Positions 1 to 5,994 of a stretch of 5,994 bases of DNA are shown in pieces; the stretch's first letter is position 1, and each line of letters starts with the position of its first letter. The notes under the pieces were generated by a model. It was not told where the DNA came from. It was given only the letters and a program-made list of their open reading frames with translations, and did no database searches. Both the position numbers and the translations under genes were made by a program. Source of the stretch: Stenotrophomonas sp. (GTDB lineage: Bacteria > Pseudomonadota > Gammaproteobacteria > Xanthomonadales > Xanthomonadaceae); contig DMZT01000060.1 of NCBI GenBank assembly GCA_003484865.1, positions 1 to 5,994 of the forward strand, given 5' to 3'.

Positions 1-1200
1 GAGCGCCTGGCCGCCGACGCGGTGCTGTACCGCCAACTCGGCGACGCGCTCAAGCGCGCGGTGCCGCAGTGGCGCGCCAGCCTGTTGTGCGGCAGCGCCG
101 ACCTGGCCTTCGCCACCGGCCTGCGCGCCAACAAGAAGTACCAGCTGTTCAACGGCGCCATCGAGTGCGCGCTGATCGTCTGCGACCCGATCGCGGTACC
201 GCAGCGCGAGAACACCGGCCAGCCGCGCGAGCTCAGCGAAGGCGCGCAGATGGTGGCCAACCGCCTGCGCAAGAACATCAAGAAGTTCAAGACGTGGCGG
301 ACGCGCGAGAGCATCACCTGCTACCGCGTTTACGATGCCGATCTGCCCGAGTACGCGGCCGCCATCGATGTCTATGAAGAAGACGGTGGTGCCCGCCGGA
401 CCTTCCTGCATGTGCAGGAATACGCGGCCCCGGCGACCATTCCGGATGTGGATGTGCGTCGCCGCCGCAACGAGCTGCTCTCGGCCGCGCGCGAGGTCTT
501 CCAGGTGCCGGCCGAGCAGGTCGCGCTGAAGTCACGCGAGCGTGGCAAGGGCGGCAGCAAGTACGGTCGTTTCGAGCAGCGTGGCGAGTTCGTGCTGGTG
601 CGCGAGAACGATGCGCTGCTGCGCGTGAACCTGTTCGATTATCTGGACACCGGCCTGTTCCTGGACCACCGTCCACTGCGCTGGCACATGGCGCAGGAAG
701 CCCAGGGCAAGCGCTTCCTCAACCTGTTCTGCTACACCGGTGTCGCCTCGGTGCAGGCCGCCGTGGCCGGTGCCGCGACCACCACCAGCGTGGATCTGTC
801 CGGTACGTACCTGCAGTGGTGCGCCGACAATCTCGCGTTGAACGGCAAGGGCGGCAGCCAGCACCAGCTGATCCAGGCCGATGCGCTGGCGTGGCTGGAA
901 GCCGAACGTCACCGCTTCGACGTGATCTTCTGCGATCCGCCGACGTTCTCCAACTCCGCCCGCGCCGATGACTTTGATATCCAGCGCGAACACGTGCGCC
1001 TGCTGCGCGCGGCCGTGGCGCGCTTGAGCCCGGAAGGCGTGCTGTATTTCTCCAACAACTTCCGCCGCTTCAAGCTGGACGATGAAGCGATCAAGGAATT
1101 CGCGGAGTGCAAGGAGATTTCGCCCGAGACCATCGGGGCGGACTTCGAGCGCAACCCGCGCATCCACCGCGCGTGGGAACTGCGCCGCTACGGCGCCTGA
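1..1200 (+). CDS. rlmKL: Bifunctional 23S rRNA (guanine) methyltransferase RlmKL, C-terminal part (5' partial)
   Basis: RlmKL is a cytoplasmic SAM-dependent enzyme that methylates 23S rRNA during large-subunit assembly. The RlmL half makes m2G2445 and the RlmK half makes m7G2069 (E. coli numbering). The frame is open from base 1 to a TGA at 1198-1200, giving 399 visible residues of a protein usually about 700 long. The first visible residues, ERL, fit the end of the NPPYGERL motif of RlmL, so the window opens just after that catalytic motif. The RlmL tail is followed by a linker and the complete RlmK Rossmann domain: [11 protein letters not shown] near 652-684, SAM motif I NLFCYTG at 721-741, the acidic motif SVDLS at 787-801, QADA at about 874-885, and catalytic DPPTFSNS at about 934-957. 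The protein ends ELRRYGA. Its closeness to E. coli RlmKL is recalled from memory, not computed. The upstream start is not visible. No broken motif is seen. Confidence 0.95.
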   Translation, partial: ERLAADAVLYRQLGDALKRAVPQWRASLLCGSADLAFATGLRANKKYQLFNGAIECALIVCDPIAVPQRENTGQPRELSEGAQMVANRLRKNIKKFKTWRTRESITCYRVYDADLPEYAAAIDVYEEDGGARRTFLHVQEYAAPATIPDVDVRRRRNELLSAAREVFQVPAEQVALKSRERGKGGSKYGRFEQRGEFVLVRENDALLRVNLFDYLDTGLFLDHRPLRWHMAQEAQGKRFLNLFCYTGVASVQAAVAGAATTTSVDLSGTYLQWCADNLALNGKGGSQHQLIQADALAWLEAERHRFDVIFCDPPTFSNSARADDFDIQREHVRLLRAAVARLSPEGVLYFSNNFRRFKLDDEAIKEFAECKEISPETIGADFERNPRIHRAWELRRYGA

Positions 1201-1215
1201 CGGGAACGGGCTGAC

Positions 1216-1752
1216 ATGGACGACAGTCAGCTCCACGCCGACGGGCTGCTGCTGCGACCGTTCGAGGATGCCGACGCCGCTGCGTTCGCAGCGGCGGTGC
1301 GTGAGTCGGCCGAGGGCATGCGGCGCTGGATGCCGTGGAGCTCGGTCGACTACCGCGTCGAGCAGGCGCTGCAATGGTTCCAGGCCTGCCGGGACGGTTG
1401 GGCGGCAGGCACGGCCTGCGAATACGGAATCTTCGACCAGGACACGGCCGCCTTCGTCGGCGGCGCGGGATTGAACAAGATCCAGCACGATCCCCGTTTC
1501 TGCAACCTGGGCTACTGGGTGCGGCAGTCGTGCCGTGGCCAGGGCGTGGCGCCCCGCGTCGTGCAGGCGCTGGCGGCCCAGGCGTTCGGGCCGCTGGGCC
1601 TGCATCGGGTGGAGATCGTCGTTGCGGTAGACAATCTCGCCAGCGAACGGGTGGCGGTGAAGGCCGGCGCCCTGCGCGAGGGCGTGGCACGCAACCGACT
1701 GGTCATCGACGGCCGTCCCGCCGACGCGCACATGTTTTCACTGGTGCCCTGA
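1216..1752 (+). CDS. GNAT-family N-acetyltransferase, RimJ/RimL type
   Basis: This is a 178-residue protein with a single Gcn5-related acetyltransferase fold, which transfers an acetyl group from acetyl-CoA to an amine. Visible family features are the first strand LLLRPFEDAD (residues 11-20), the strand NLGYWV (97-102), the acetyl-CoA pyrophosphate loop RGQGVA (107-112, matching R-x-x-G-x-A), and the RimJ/RimL-like late segment DNLASERVAVKAGALREG (139-156). Length and layout resemble E. coli RimL, which acetylates the N-terminus of ribosomal protein L7/L12, but many RimJ/L relatives act on other proteins, antibiotics or small molecules, so the substrate is unknown. The ATG start at 1216 is supported by AACGGG five bases upstream. 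It lies 15 bases after rlmKL on the same strand, which suggests co-transcription with a ribosome-related gene. The downstream neighbour is convergent. Confidence 0.88.
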   Translation: MDDSQLHADGLLLRPFEDADAAAFAAAVRESAEGMRRWMPWSSVDYRVEQALQWFQACRDGWAAGTACEYGIFDQDTAAFVGGAGLNKIQHDPRFCNLGYWVRQSCRGQGVAPRVVQALAAQAFGPLGLHRVEIVVAVDNLASERVAVKAGALREGVARNRLVIDGRPADAHMFSLVP

Positions 1753-1818
1753 CCGGCGATCGCGATGCGGCGACGCCCGTGAGGGTGCGGCGGGTGCACC
1801 GCAGGGATCGATCTGAAG

Positions 1819-1841
1819 GTAGAGCCACGCCATGCGTGGCT
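1819..1841. repeat. SMAG-like (GTAG-headed REP) palindromic element
   Basis: The tetranucleotide GTAG (1819-1822) is followed directly by a perfect hairpin: arm AGCCACGC (1823-1830), loop CAT, arm GCGTGGCT (1834-1841). This GTAG plus short GC-rich stem-loop is the layout described for SMAG elements of Stenotrophomonas maltophilia, a family of REP repeats usually found between genes. It lies in the 95-base gap between two convergent genes, 66 bases after the acetyltransferase stop and 6 bases before the DUF3325 stop codon. As a near-symmetric stem at both 3' ends it could protect mRNA ends or help stop transcription from both sides. No T-run follows it, so a standard intrinsic terminator is not claimed. 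The rest of the gap (1753-1818) shows only a weak 5-bp stem, CGCCC/GGGTG around 1774-1787, with a loop of GTGA. Confidence 0.8.
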
Positions 1842-1847
1842 GCTCCC

Positions 1848-2183
1848 TCAACGCCCGACCAGCGCCACCGCCAGCCCCACCACCGGCAACGCCCAGGCCA
1901 GCGGCGCGATCCACCGGGGGCGGTACGGGTACAGCCCGAACGCAATCACCACCCCGCTGATCGTCAGCGCACCCAGCCACAGCACCGGACCGATCGCCCA
2001 GCCGTGGTCCAGCACGCACAGTGCGAATGCGACGGTCAGCAACGTCCAGCCCACCCAGCGCCACACCCGCATGCGCGATGCGCTGGCGCCGGCTTTGCCG
2101 TTCAGGTCCAGCTGGTGCTTGTCCATGGCCAGCGACAACGCCGTGAACGCCGAGAAGCTCAGCGTGATTGCGAGCAGCATCAT
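1848..2183 (-). CDS. DUF3325 domain-containing small inner-membrane protein of the siderophore operon
   Basis: This 111-residue, very hydrophobic protein has about four predicted membrane segments (near residues 2-20, 42-58, 62-85 and 90-108). The polar loop after the first helix contains MDKHQ (20-24), which resembles the conserved Met/Leu-x-[RK]-H pattern of DUF3325 proteins as I recall it. The family has no established biochemical function. It is repeatedly found at the end of TonB receptor-PepSY iron-uptake operons, as here. The ATG at 2183 is chosen because it overlaps the stop of the PepSY gene (ATGA) and has GGGGG seven bases upstream. A second ATG follows directly, so the start could be one codon later. 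It is the last gene of the minus-strand operon, ending 6 bases before the SMAG-like repeat. I infer that it is an accessory partner of the PepSY protein. Confidence 0.82.
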   Translation of the reverse strand: MMLLAITLSFSAFTALSLAMDKHQLDLNGKAGASASRMRVWRWVGWTLLTVAFALCVLDHGWAIGPVLWLGALTISGVVIAFGLYPYRPRWIAPLAWALPVVGLAVALVGR

Positions 2184-3796
2184 GCCGTCGCCCCCGCAGC
2201 AGCGGCCTGCTGACGGCGTTTCTTCTCGGCCGCACTCAGCGGTGGCTGCCAGCGCTGCATGCGATGACCGCAGTAGGCCAGCATCGCGCCGAAGGCGAGC
2301 ATGGTCAGATCGAACCCGGCCAGGACCCAGTCACCGCTGCGCAGGGTGACGCCCAGATGCGCATGCGTGGTGAGTGCGTTGACCACCGGAATCAGGGCGA
2401 ACAGCACGCCGCCCAGGTACAGCTGCCAGGTCCACATCCTCCGTTTGGGCCAGAGGAAACCGGCCAGCAATGCGGCGGCCCATGCATAGAAGAACGCATT
2501 GACCTCGGCGGTGGCGCGCTCGGCCATCTGGACCGGCAGCAGACGATTGGCCAGGAAATAGGTGGCGAAAGCGATCGGCAGGCCGGCCACCGCACCGATA
2601 TTGAGCGCGTCGACCAGGCGCAGGCCGAACCCGGTCTTGCCGGACTTGGCGTGCTTGGGTCGTTCCTTCACCGCCCATAGCACCACGCCGCTGGCGACCA
2701 TCAGGCAACCGATCAGCCCGGACAGGAAGAACAGGGCACGCAGGCCCCAGTCGGCGAAGCGCGCCAGGTGCAGGCCGTACATCACGCCACGGGTCTGGGT
2801 GGCACCGTCCGAGGCCGGGCTGGCCTCGAGCAACTGGCCGGTGATCGCGTTGAAGCGCAGCGACGGGGTATCCACCGACAGGCGCTTTCCATCGCGCTGG
2901 GTGATATCCACGATCGCATTCGCCGCGCCCGGGTGGTAGAGGGTGAAGCCGGCCACATCCGCGCCCTTCCATTCGGCGCGCGCGCTGTCCAGCAACTGCT
3001 GGATGGGCAGTGGCGTGGCGCGTCCTTCGGCCGGGGTCTCGATCTCGGCCAGACGCGCGAAGGCCTCGCTGAAGAACGCTTCCTCATCCTTGGGATAGGC
3101 CACGCTCACGCCCCACGGCAGGTACATGAACATCAACGTGACGATGCCGGTGTAGGTGATCATCGCGTGGTACGGCAGCGCCATCACCGCGCTGACGTTG
3201 TGGAAATCCAGCCACGACCGCAGGCCCTTTTCCGGGCGGAAGGTGAAGAAGTCCTTGAAGATCTTCTTGTGTGTGATCACGCCGGTGATGATCGCCACCA
3301 GCATGAACATCGCACAGAAGCCGACCAGGTAGCGGGCCCAGTAAACGGGGATGTAGTGCAGGTCGAAATGCAGGCGGTAGAAGAAGTCACCGCCGCGGGT
3401 TTCGCGCGCGGCGATCTCTTCGCCGGTGTTCGGATCGACGGTGGCATCGCCGAAGCGGCCTCCGCCGCGCCGGCGGCGCTCGCCTTCCACCGGCGGCTTG
3501 ACCATCGATTCGGGGTTGCGCCAGAACATGCGCATCGCCGGGTTGCGCGGGTCGGGCAGGGTGACATTCCAGCTCTCGGCCTGCGGCGCCTTGTGCTGCA
3601 GGAAGGTGAGAGCACGCTCGGCGGCCACATCGGCACTCACGCTGCTGCGCGGCAGCTCCGGGCGCATCCAGCGGCTGATTTCCTCGCGGTAATAGCTGGC
3701 CGTGCCGGCCATGAAAATCAGCAGCAGCAGCCAGCCGACCAGCAGGCCGGTCCAGGTGTGCAGCCAGGCCATCGACTGGCGGAATCCGTTCTTCAT
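2180..3796 (-). CDS. PepSY-domain inner-membrane protein, probable ferric-siderophore reductase (FoxB/PiuB type)
   Basis: This is a 538-residue PepSY-associated TM protein. Members such as Pseudomonas FoxB are inner-membrane haem-binding reductases that help release iron from siderophores. About eight membrane segments are visible (near residues 12-34, 152-175, 198-226, 350-376, 397-418, 434-450, 455-473 and 490-509). Two large periplasmic-type regions lie between them: 40-150, with the PepSY-like VDPNTGEEI at 120-128, and 227-345, with a second PepSY-like turn FNAITGQLL at 315-323. Histidines at or near helix ends (H13, H143, H147, H176, H199, H210, H343) are candidate haem ligands. The ATG at 3796 overlaps the DUF3649 stop (ATGA) and has AGGGGG four bases upstream. 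The frame stays open further upstream, but that stretch encodes DUF3649 in another frame. Odd points are an Arg/Gly-rich loop (104-116) and a charged Ala-rich tail. The reductase role is inferred from family and context. Confidence 0.88.
   Translation of the reverse strand: MKNGFRQSMAWLHTWTGLLVGWLLLLIFMAGTASYYREEISRWMRPELPRSSVSADVAAERALTFLQHKAPQAESWNVTLPDPRNPAMRMFWRNPESMVKPPVEGERRRRGGGRFGDATVDPNTGEEIAARETRGGDFFYRLHFDLHYIPVYWARYLVGFCAMFMLVAIITGVITHKKIFKDFFTFRPEKGLRSWLDFHNVSAVMALPYHAMITYTGIVTLMFMYLPWGVSVAYPKDEEAFFSEAFARLAEIETPAEGRATPLPIQQLLDSARAEWKGADVAGFTLYHPGAANAIVDITQRDGKRLSVDTPSLRFNAITGQLLEASPASDGATQTRGVMYGLHLARFADWGLRALFFLSGLIGCLMVASGVVLWAVKERPKHAKSGKTGFGLRLVDALNIGAVAGLPIAFATYFLANRLLPVQMAERATAEVNAFFYAWAAALLAGFLWPKRRMWTWQLYLGGVLFALIPVVNALTTHAHLGVTLRSGDWVLAGFDLTMLAFGAMLAYCGHRMQRWQPPLSAAEKKRRQQAAAAGATA
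2191..2195 (-). promoter_or_regulatory. Probable ribosome binding site of the DUF3325 gene
   Basis: On the minus strand, GGGGG sits seven bases before the ATG at 2183, inside the last codons of the PepSY gene. It supports reinitiation at the ATGA overlap rather than at a later Met. Confidence 0.45.
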
Positions 3797-4188
3797 GCGG
3801 CCCCCTGCAGCAGGCGGGTGCCGAGCCAGAACAGCGCCGTCGGGATCAGGATGCCGACCCACGCGCGCAGCGCGGTACGGGTAGCGAACGCCCACAGTGC
3901 CGCGCAGGCGCACAGCACGATCGCCACCAGCATGCCGGTCAGCACCGCTTGCCCGCGCGCGATCGGCAGCGCGACCGCAAAGAACATCGAGCAGGTCGCG
4001 GCCAGCGCGTAGCCGCCGAAGATCGCGGCGAGCGAACGTGACAGGACACCCAGCCAGGGGCGGGCGAAGAAGGAACCAAGACGGTTGAACCTGGCGCTGG
4101 CGTGCGGCGTGCTGTCCACGGAAACCTGCTGATCGATCGGGGAAACGGGCATCACCGGCCGCAGCCGGTGATGAATGATAGTGGCCAT
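3793..4188 (-). CDS. DUF3649 domain-containing inner-membrane protein of the siderophore operon
   Basis: From its first ATG this protein has 131 residues. About the first 45 are polar and poorly conserved-looking. Three hydrophobic segments follow (near 50-75, 82-102 and 107-127), with RSLAAIFGGYALA at 51-63 matching the DUF3649 pattern as I remember it. The molecular function of the family is unknown. It typically sits between a TonB-dependent receptor and a PepSY protein, exactly as here, so a role in ferric-siderophore passage or reduction at the inner membrane is inferred. It begins 47 bases after the receptor stop and overlaps the PepSY gene by four bases (ATGA). The start is uncertain: the ATG at 4188 has only a poor site (CCAGGG directly before it), the ATG at 4152 lies in the 3' arm of a 10-bp hairpin, and a GTG at codon 24 has AGCAGG a few bases upstream. 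Confidence 0.8.
   Translation of the reverse strand: MATIIHHRLRPVMPVSPIDQQVSVDSTPHASARFNRLGSFFARPWLGVLSRSLAAIFGGYALAATCSMFFAVALPIARGQAVLTGMLVAIVLCACAALWAFATRTALRAWVGILIPTALFWLGTRLLQGAA
3801..3806 (-). promoter_or_regulatory. Ribosome binding site fixing the PepSY gene start
   Basis: On the minus strand, AGGGGG lies four bases before the ATG at 3796, within the last codons of the DUF3649 gene. This site and the ATGA overlap decide the start against the longer open frame that runs up to about 4204. Confidence 0.6.
4150..4173 (-). other. Perfect 10-bp inverted repeat in the DUF3649 5' coding region
   Basis: The arms CATCACCGGC (4150-4159) and GCCGGTGATG (4164-4173) are exact reverse complements around a four-base loop. 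In the minus-strand mRNA this forms a strong GC-rich stem. Its 3' arm ends with the ATG at 4152-4150, an alternative DUF3649 start codon, and the stem also spans codons 6-13 of the longer version. It could limit or couple DUF3649 translation, or mark an mRNA processing point below the receptor. No T-run follows on either strand, so it does not look like an intrinsic terminator. The structure is seen directly. Its role is inferred. Confidence 0.55.
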
Positions 4189-4201
4189 CCCTGGCCGTGT
4201 T

Positions 4202-4218
4202 CACTGCGCGTCGCAGTG
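4202..4218 (-). other. 7-bp hairpin between the receptor and DUF3649 genes
   Basis: The arms CACTGCG (4202-4208) and CGCAGTG (4212-4218) pair perfectly around a three-base loop, within the 47-base gap between the receptor stop and the first DUF3649 ATG. There is no U-tract after it, so it is more likely an mRNA-stabilising or attenuating stem at the receptor 3' end than a full terminator. Confidence 0.45.
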
Positions 4219-4235
4219 GTCCCTTGGAGCCGGTG

Positions 4236-5994
4236 TCAGAGCTTCCAGCGCAGGTTCAACATCACGTTGCGCGGTTCGCCCCAGTACACGCCGTTGTAGA
4301 AACCGACGTTGCTGTAGTACTTCTTGTCGAGCAGGTTGTTGACGTTGAGCTGCGCGGAGAAATTGTCATTGAAGCGGTAGCCGGCGAACACATTCACCAG
4401 GTAGAACGCATCCTGGGTGATGAACGCCGATTCGGTGCGGCCACTGGTCGCGTAATCGGCACGCGGCTTGGTGCTGGCGCGGTAGATACGACTCTGCCAG
4501 GTCACGCCGCCCCCCAGCGAGAGGCGGTTCCACTCACCACTCGGGCGCCAGCTGGTGTTGAGCCGGAAGGTGTCCACCGGGTTGGTGGTGTTCTGCGCCA
4601 CGCCCGCCTGGTTGCGGATGGTGGTGTGCGCGAAACCGGCCGAGACGTTCCAGTTCTCGGTCAGGCTGCCCTGGGCTTCCAGTTCCCAGCCCTTGACCTT
4701 GTTGCCCTTGCCGGTGGAACGGTAGGCGCTGCTGCCATCGGGCAGCGAGGCGGCCGGTACCGAATCATCGAGCTCGGCGACATTGTCCTTCTCGCCCTTG
4801 AACACCGCGGCGGAGGTGTTCAGGCGGCCACCGAAGAATTCGCCCTTCAGGCCGGCCTCCCACATGTCCCCGACCACCGGCTCCAGGTAATCGTTGTTCT
4901 TGTCGCGGTAGTCCTGCGGCTGGAAGATGTCGGTGTAGCTGGCGTAGGCACTGAACTGCCTGCTGAAATCGTAGACCAGGCCGACGTACGGGGTCAGCGA
5001 ATCGTCCGGCTTGTAGCCGCCGCGGGTGGTACCGGTGCGGTTGCCGGCCGCATCGTTGGTATAGCGCCAGCTGCGGGTCTCCCAGCTGCCGTAGCGCGCG
5101 CCGAGCACGGCCAGCAACGGATCGGCCAGCTGCAGGCGGGCGGCCACGTAGGCGGCCTTCTGCGTCAGCTCGTTCTCCGAGGCCAGCCAGTCATGCCGGG
5201 TGAGCGGCAACGGGGCAACGTCGCCGGTCCAGGTGCGCCAGTCCGGTACCACGTCGTAGCCCGGCGGCTGCACGAACTCCGAGGCAGGCGATTCGCCCTT
5301 GCGAACGGACTGGCCGACGCCGAACACCAGTTCATGCTCGCGGCCGAACAGCTGGAACGGGCCGCTGGCGTTGAGGTCGAACACGTTCATTTCGCTGCGT
5401 TCGGCGAAATGCGAGAGGTAGGCGCGCACACCGGTACCATCCGGCGCGGGATAGCCCTGCGCGCCGTACCAGACGTCGCCATCGGTGTTGCGCTTGGCCT
5501 GGGTCGCGCTGGCCTTCAGTGACCAGCCGTTGCCGAGCTGCTGCTCCAGGCGCATGAAGGTGGTCTTTTCCACAATCGGCCAGCTGCTCCAGCTTGCCGA
5601 CAGGTTGGTCGAGCGCGGCAGGTTGGCCGGCTTTCCGTCCGGGCCCCAGTACGGCACCACGCCCCAGGTCACGCCCTTGGTTTCCGGCGACTGGTAGTCA
5701 TAGCCGACTTCGAACAGGGTGCTGTCGGTCAGGTCGGCCTGGACGATGCCGTAGAACACGTCCTTGTCGAGACGGTACACATCGCGGAAGGAATCGCTCT
5801 GCTGCTTGGCGGCGACAAAACGCGCACGCACGCGGCCGTCCAGCGCGACCGGGCCGCCGATGTCCGCTTCCAGGCGCTGGTTGCCCCAGCGCCCCAGGGT
5901 CAGGCCGGCGCTCATCGCCATCTCCTGGGTCGGGCGCTTGCGGACCATGTTGATGGTGCCCGACGGATCACCGGCACCGGTGGTGAGGCCGGTC
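4236..5994 (-). CDS. TonB-dependent siderophore receptor, FhuE/FpvA type (5' partial)
   Basis: This is an outer-membrane, TonB-driven ferric-siderophore receptor. The frame is open from the right edge to a TGA at 4238-4236. It gives 585 visible residues of a protein usually 700-800 long, so the signal peptide and most of the plug lie outside. The visible part starts in the plug's last conserved block, GAGDPSGTINMVRKRPT (about 5979-5929), diagnostic of siderophore receptors. The rest is the 22-strand barrel, with FhuE-like landmarks: VTWGVVPYWGPDGKP, ADPLLAVLGARYGSW, YASYTDIFQPQ (about 4946-4914), KGEKDNVAE, and NVNNLLDKKYYSNVG near the end. These resemble E. coli FhuE (coprogen, rhodotorulate), as recalled from memory. 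The actual ligand cannot be read from sequence. The visible part has no cysteine. It ends in LRWKL, with Leu rather than the usual terminal Phe/Trp. It heads the DUF3649-PepSY-DUF3325 operon. Fur control is expected for this class, but the promoter is not in the window. Confidence 0.93.
   Translation of the reverse strand, partial: TGLTTGAGDPSGTINMVRKRPTQEMAMSAGLTLGRWGNQRLEADIGGPVALDGRVRARFVAAKQQSDSFRDVYRLDKDVFYGIVQADLTDSTLFEVGYDYQSPETKGVTWGVVPYWGPDGKPANLPRSTNLSASWSSWPIVEKTTFMRLEQQLGNGWSLKASATQAKRNTDGDVWYGAQGYPAPDGTGVRAYLSHFAERSEMNVFDLNASGPFQLFGREHELVFGVGQSVRKGESPASEFVQPPGYDVVPDWRTWTGDVAPLPLTRHDWLASENELTQKAAYVAARLQLADPLLAVLGARYGSWETRSWRYTNDAAGNRTGTTRGGYKPDDSLTPYVGLVYDFSRQFSAYASYTDIFQPQDYRDKNNDYLEPVVGDMWEAGLKGEFFGGRLNTSAAVFKGEKDNVAELDDSVPAASLPDGSSAYRSTGKGNKVKGWELEAQGSLTENWNVSAGFAHTTIRNQAGVAQNTTNPVDTFRLNTSWRPSGEWNRLSLGGGVTWQSRIYRASTKPRADYATSGRTESAFITQDAFYLVNVFAGYRFNDNFSAQLNVNNLLDKKYYSNVGFYNGVYWGEPRNVMLNLRWKL

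Noticed and set aside
532..1731. Minus-strand open frame (399 codons) across rlmKL and the acetyltransferase
   Set aside because: It crosses two well-supported genes on the plus strand and shows no family motif. It is a shadow of third-position GC bias.
1774..1787. Possible intrinsic terminator after the acetyltransferase gene
   Set aside because: The stem is only about 5 bp with a G-T pair, and no T-run follows.
2768..4012. Long plus-strand open frame (414 codons) opposite the PepSY and DUF3649 genes
   Set aside because: It is a GC-rich antisense shadow. The product is a low-complexity mix of His, Arg, Ala and Gln without a recognisable domain, while the minus strand encodes clear membrane proteins with ATGA coupling.
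4171..4186. Possible Fur box in the AT-richer stretch around GATGAATGATAG
   Set aside because: Only a loose match to the GATAAT repeat pattern is seen. It lies at the start of an internal operon gene, and no clear -35/-10 promoter is visible.
3797..4204. N-terminal extension of the PepSY reading frame to about 4204 (674 codons in total)
   Set aside because: The extension overlaps the DUF3649 gene in another frame, lacks membrane or PepSY features, and the ATG at 3796 has a good AGGGGG site and the stop/start overlap.
4197..5522. Plus-strand open frame (441 codons) opposite the TonB-dependent receptor
   Set aside because: The minus strand has unmistakable receptor motifs throughout. The opposite frame is Val/Gly/Ala-rich with no domain, as expected from mirrored codon bias.

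Overview
The window is GC-rich chromosomal DNA from a gammaproteobacterium, most likely Xanthomonadaceae and probably the Stenotrophomonas maltophilia group. The evidence is the codon and GC character, the iron-uptake gene set, and a 23-base GTAG-plus-hairpin repeat (1819-1841) that matches the description of the SMAG (REP-like) repeats of S. maltophilia. Both outer genes are cut by the window edges, and no gene shows a frameshift or nonsense break.

Left part, plus strand (1-1752). The 3' end of rlmKL, the fused 23S rRNA guanine methyltransferase, covers the tail of the RlmL half and the whole RlmK half. Fifteen bases later comes a 178-residue GNAT acetyltransferase of the RimJ/RimL type, probably in the same transcript. 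A 95-base convergent intergenic gap (1753-1847) carries the SMAG-like hairpin.

Right part, minus strand (1848-5994, transcribed right to left). This is an iron-siderophore uptake operon. Its order is a TonB-dependent receptor of the FhuE/FpvA type (5' end outside the window), a three-helix DUF3649 membrane protein, a PepSY-domain inner-membrane protein of the FoxB/PiuB ferric-siderophore reductase type, and a small DUF3325 membrane protein. The last three genes are joined by two ATGA stop/start overlaps, so they are almost certainly co-translated. The receptor is set apart by 47 bases.

The likely combined job is import of a ferric (xeno)siderophore across the outer membrane, with iron release or reduction at the inner membrane by the PepSY protein. 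The two small DUF proteins would be membrane partners of unknown function. No ABC transporter, permease, siderophore synthesis gene or regulator is visible. The junction between receptor and DUF3649 holds two hairpins, one inside the 5' end of the DUF3649 reading frame. This is the most unusual non-coding structure in the window.
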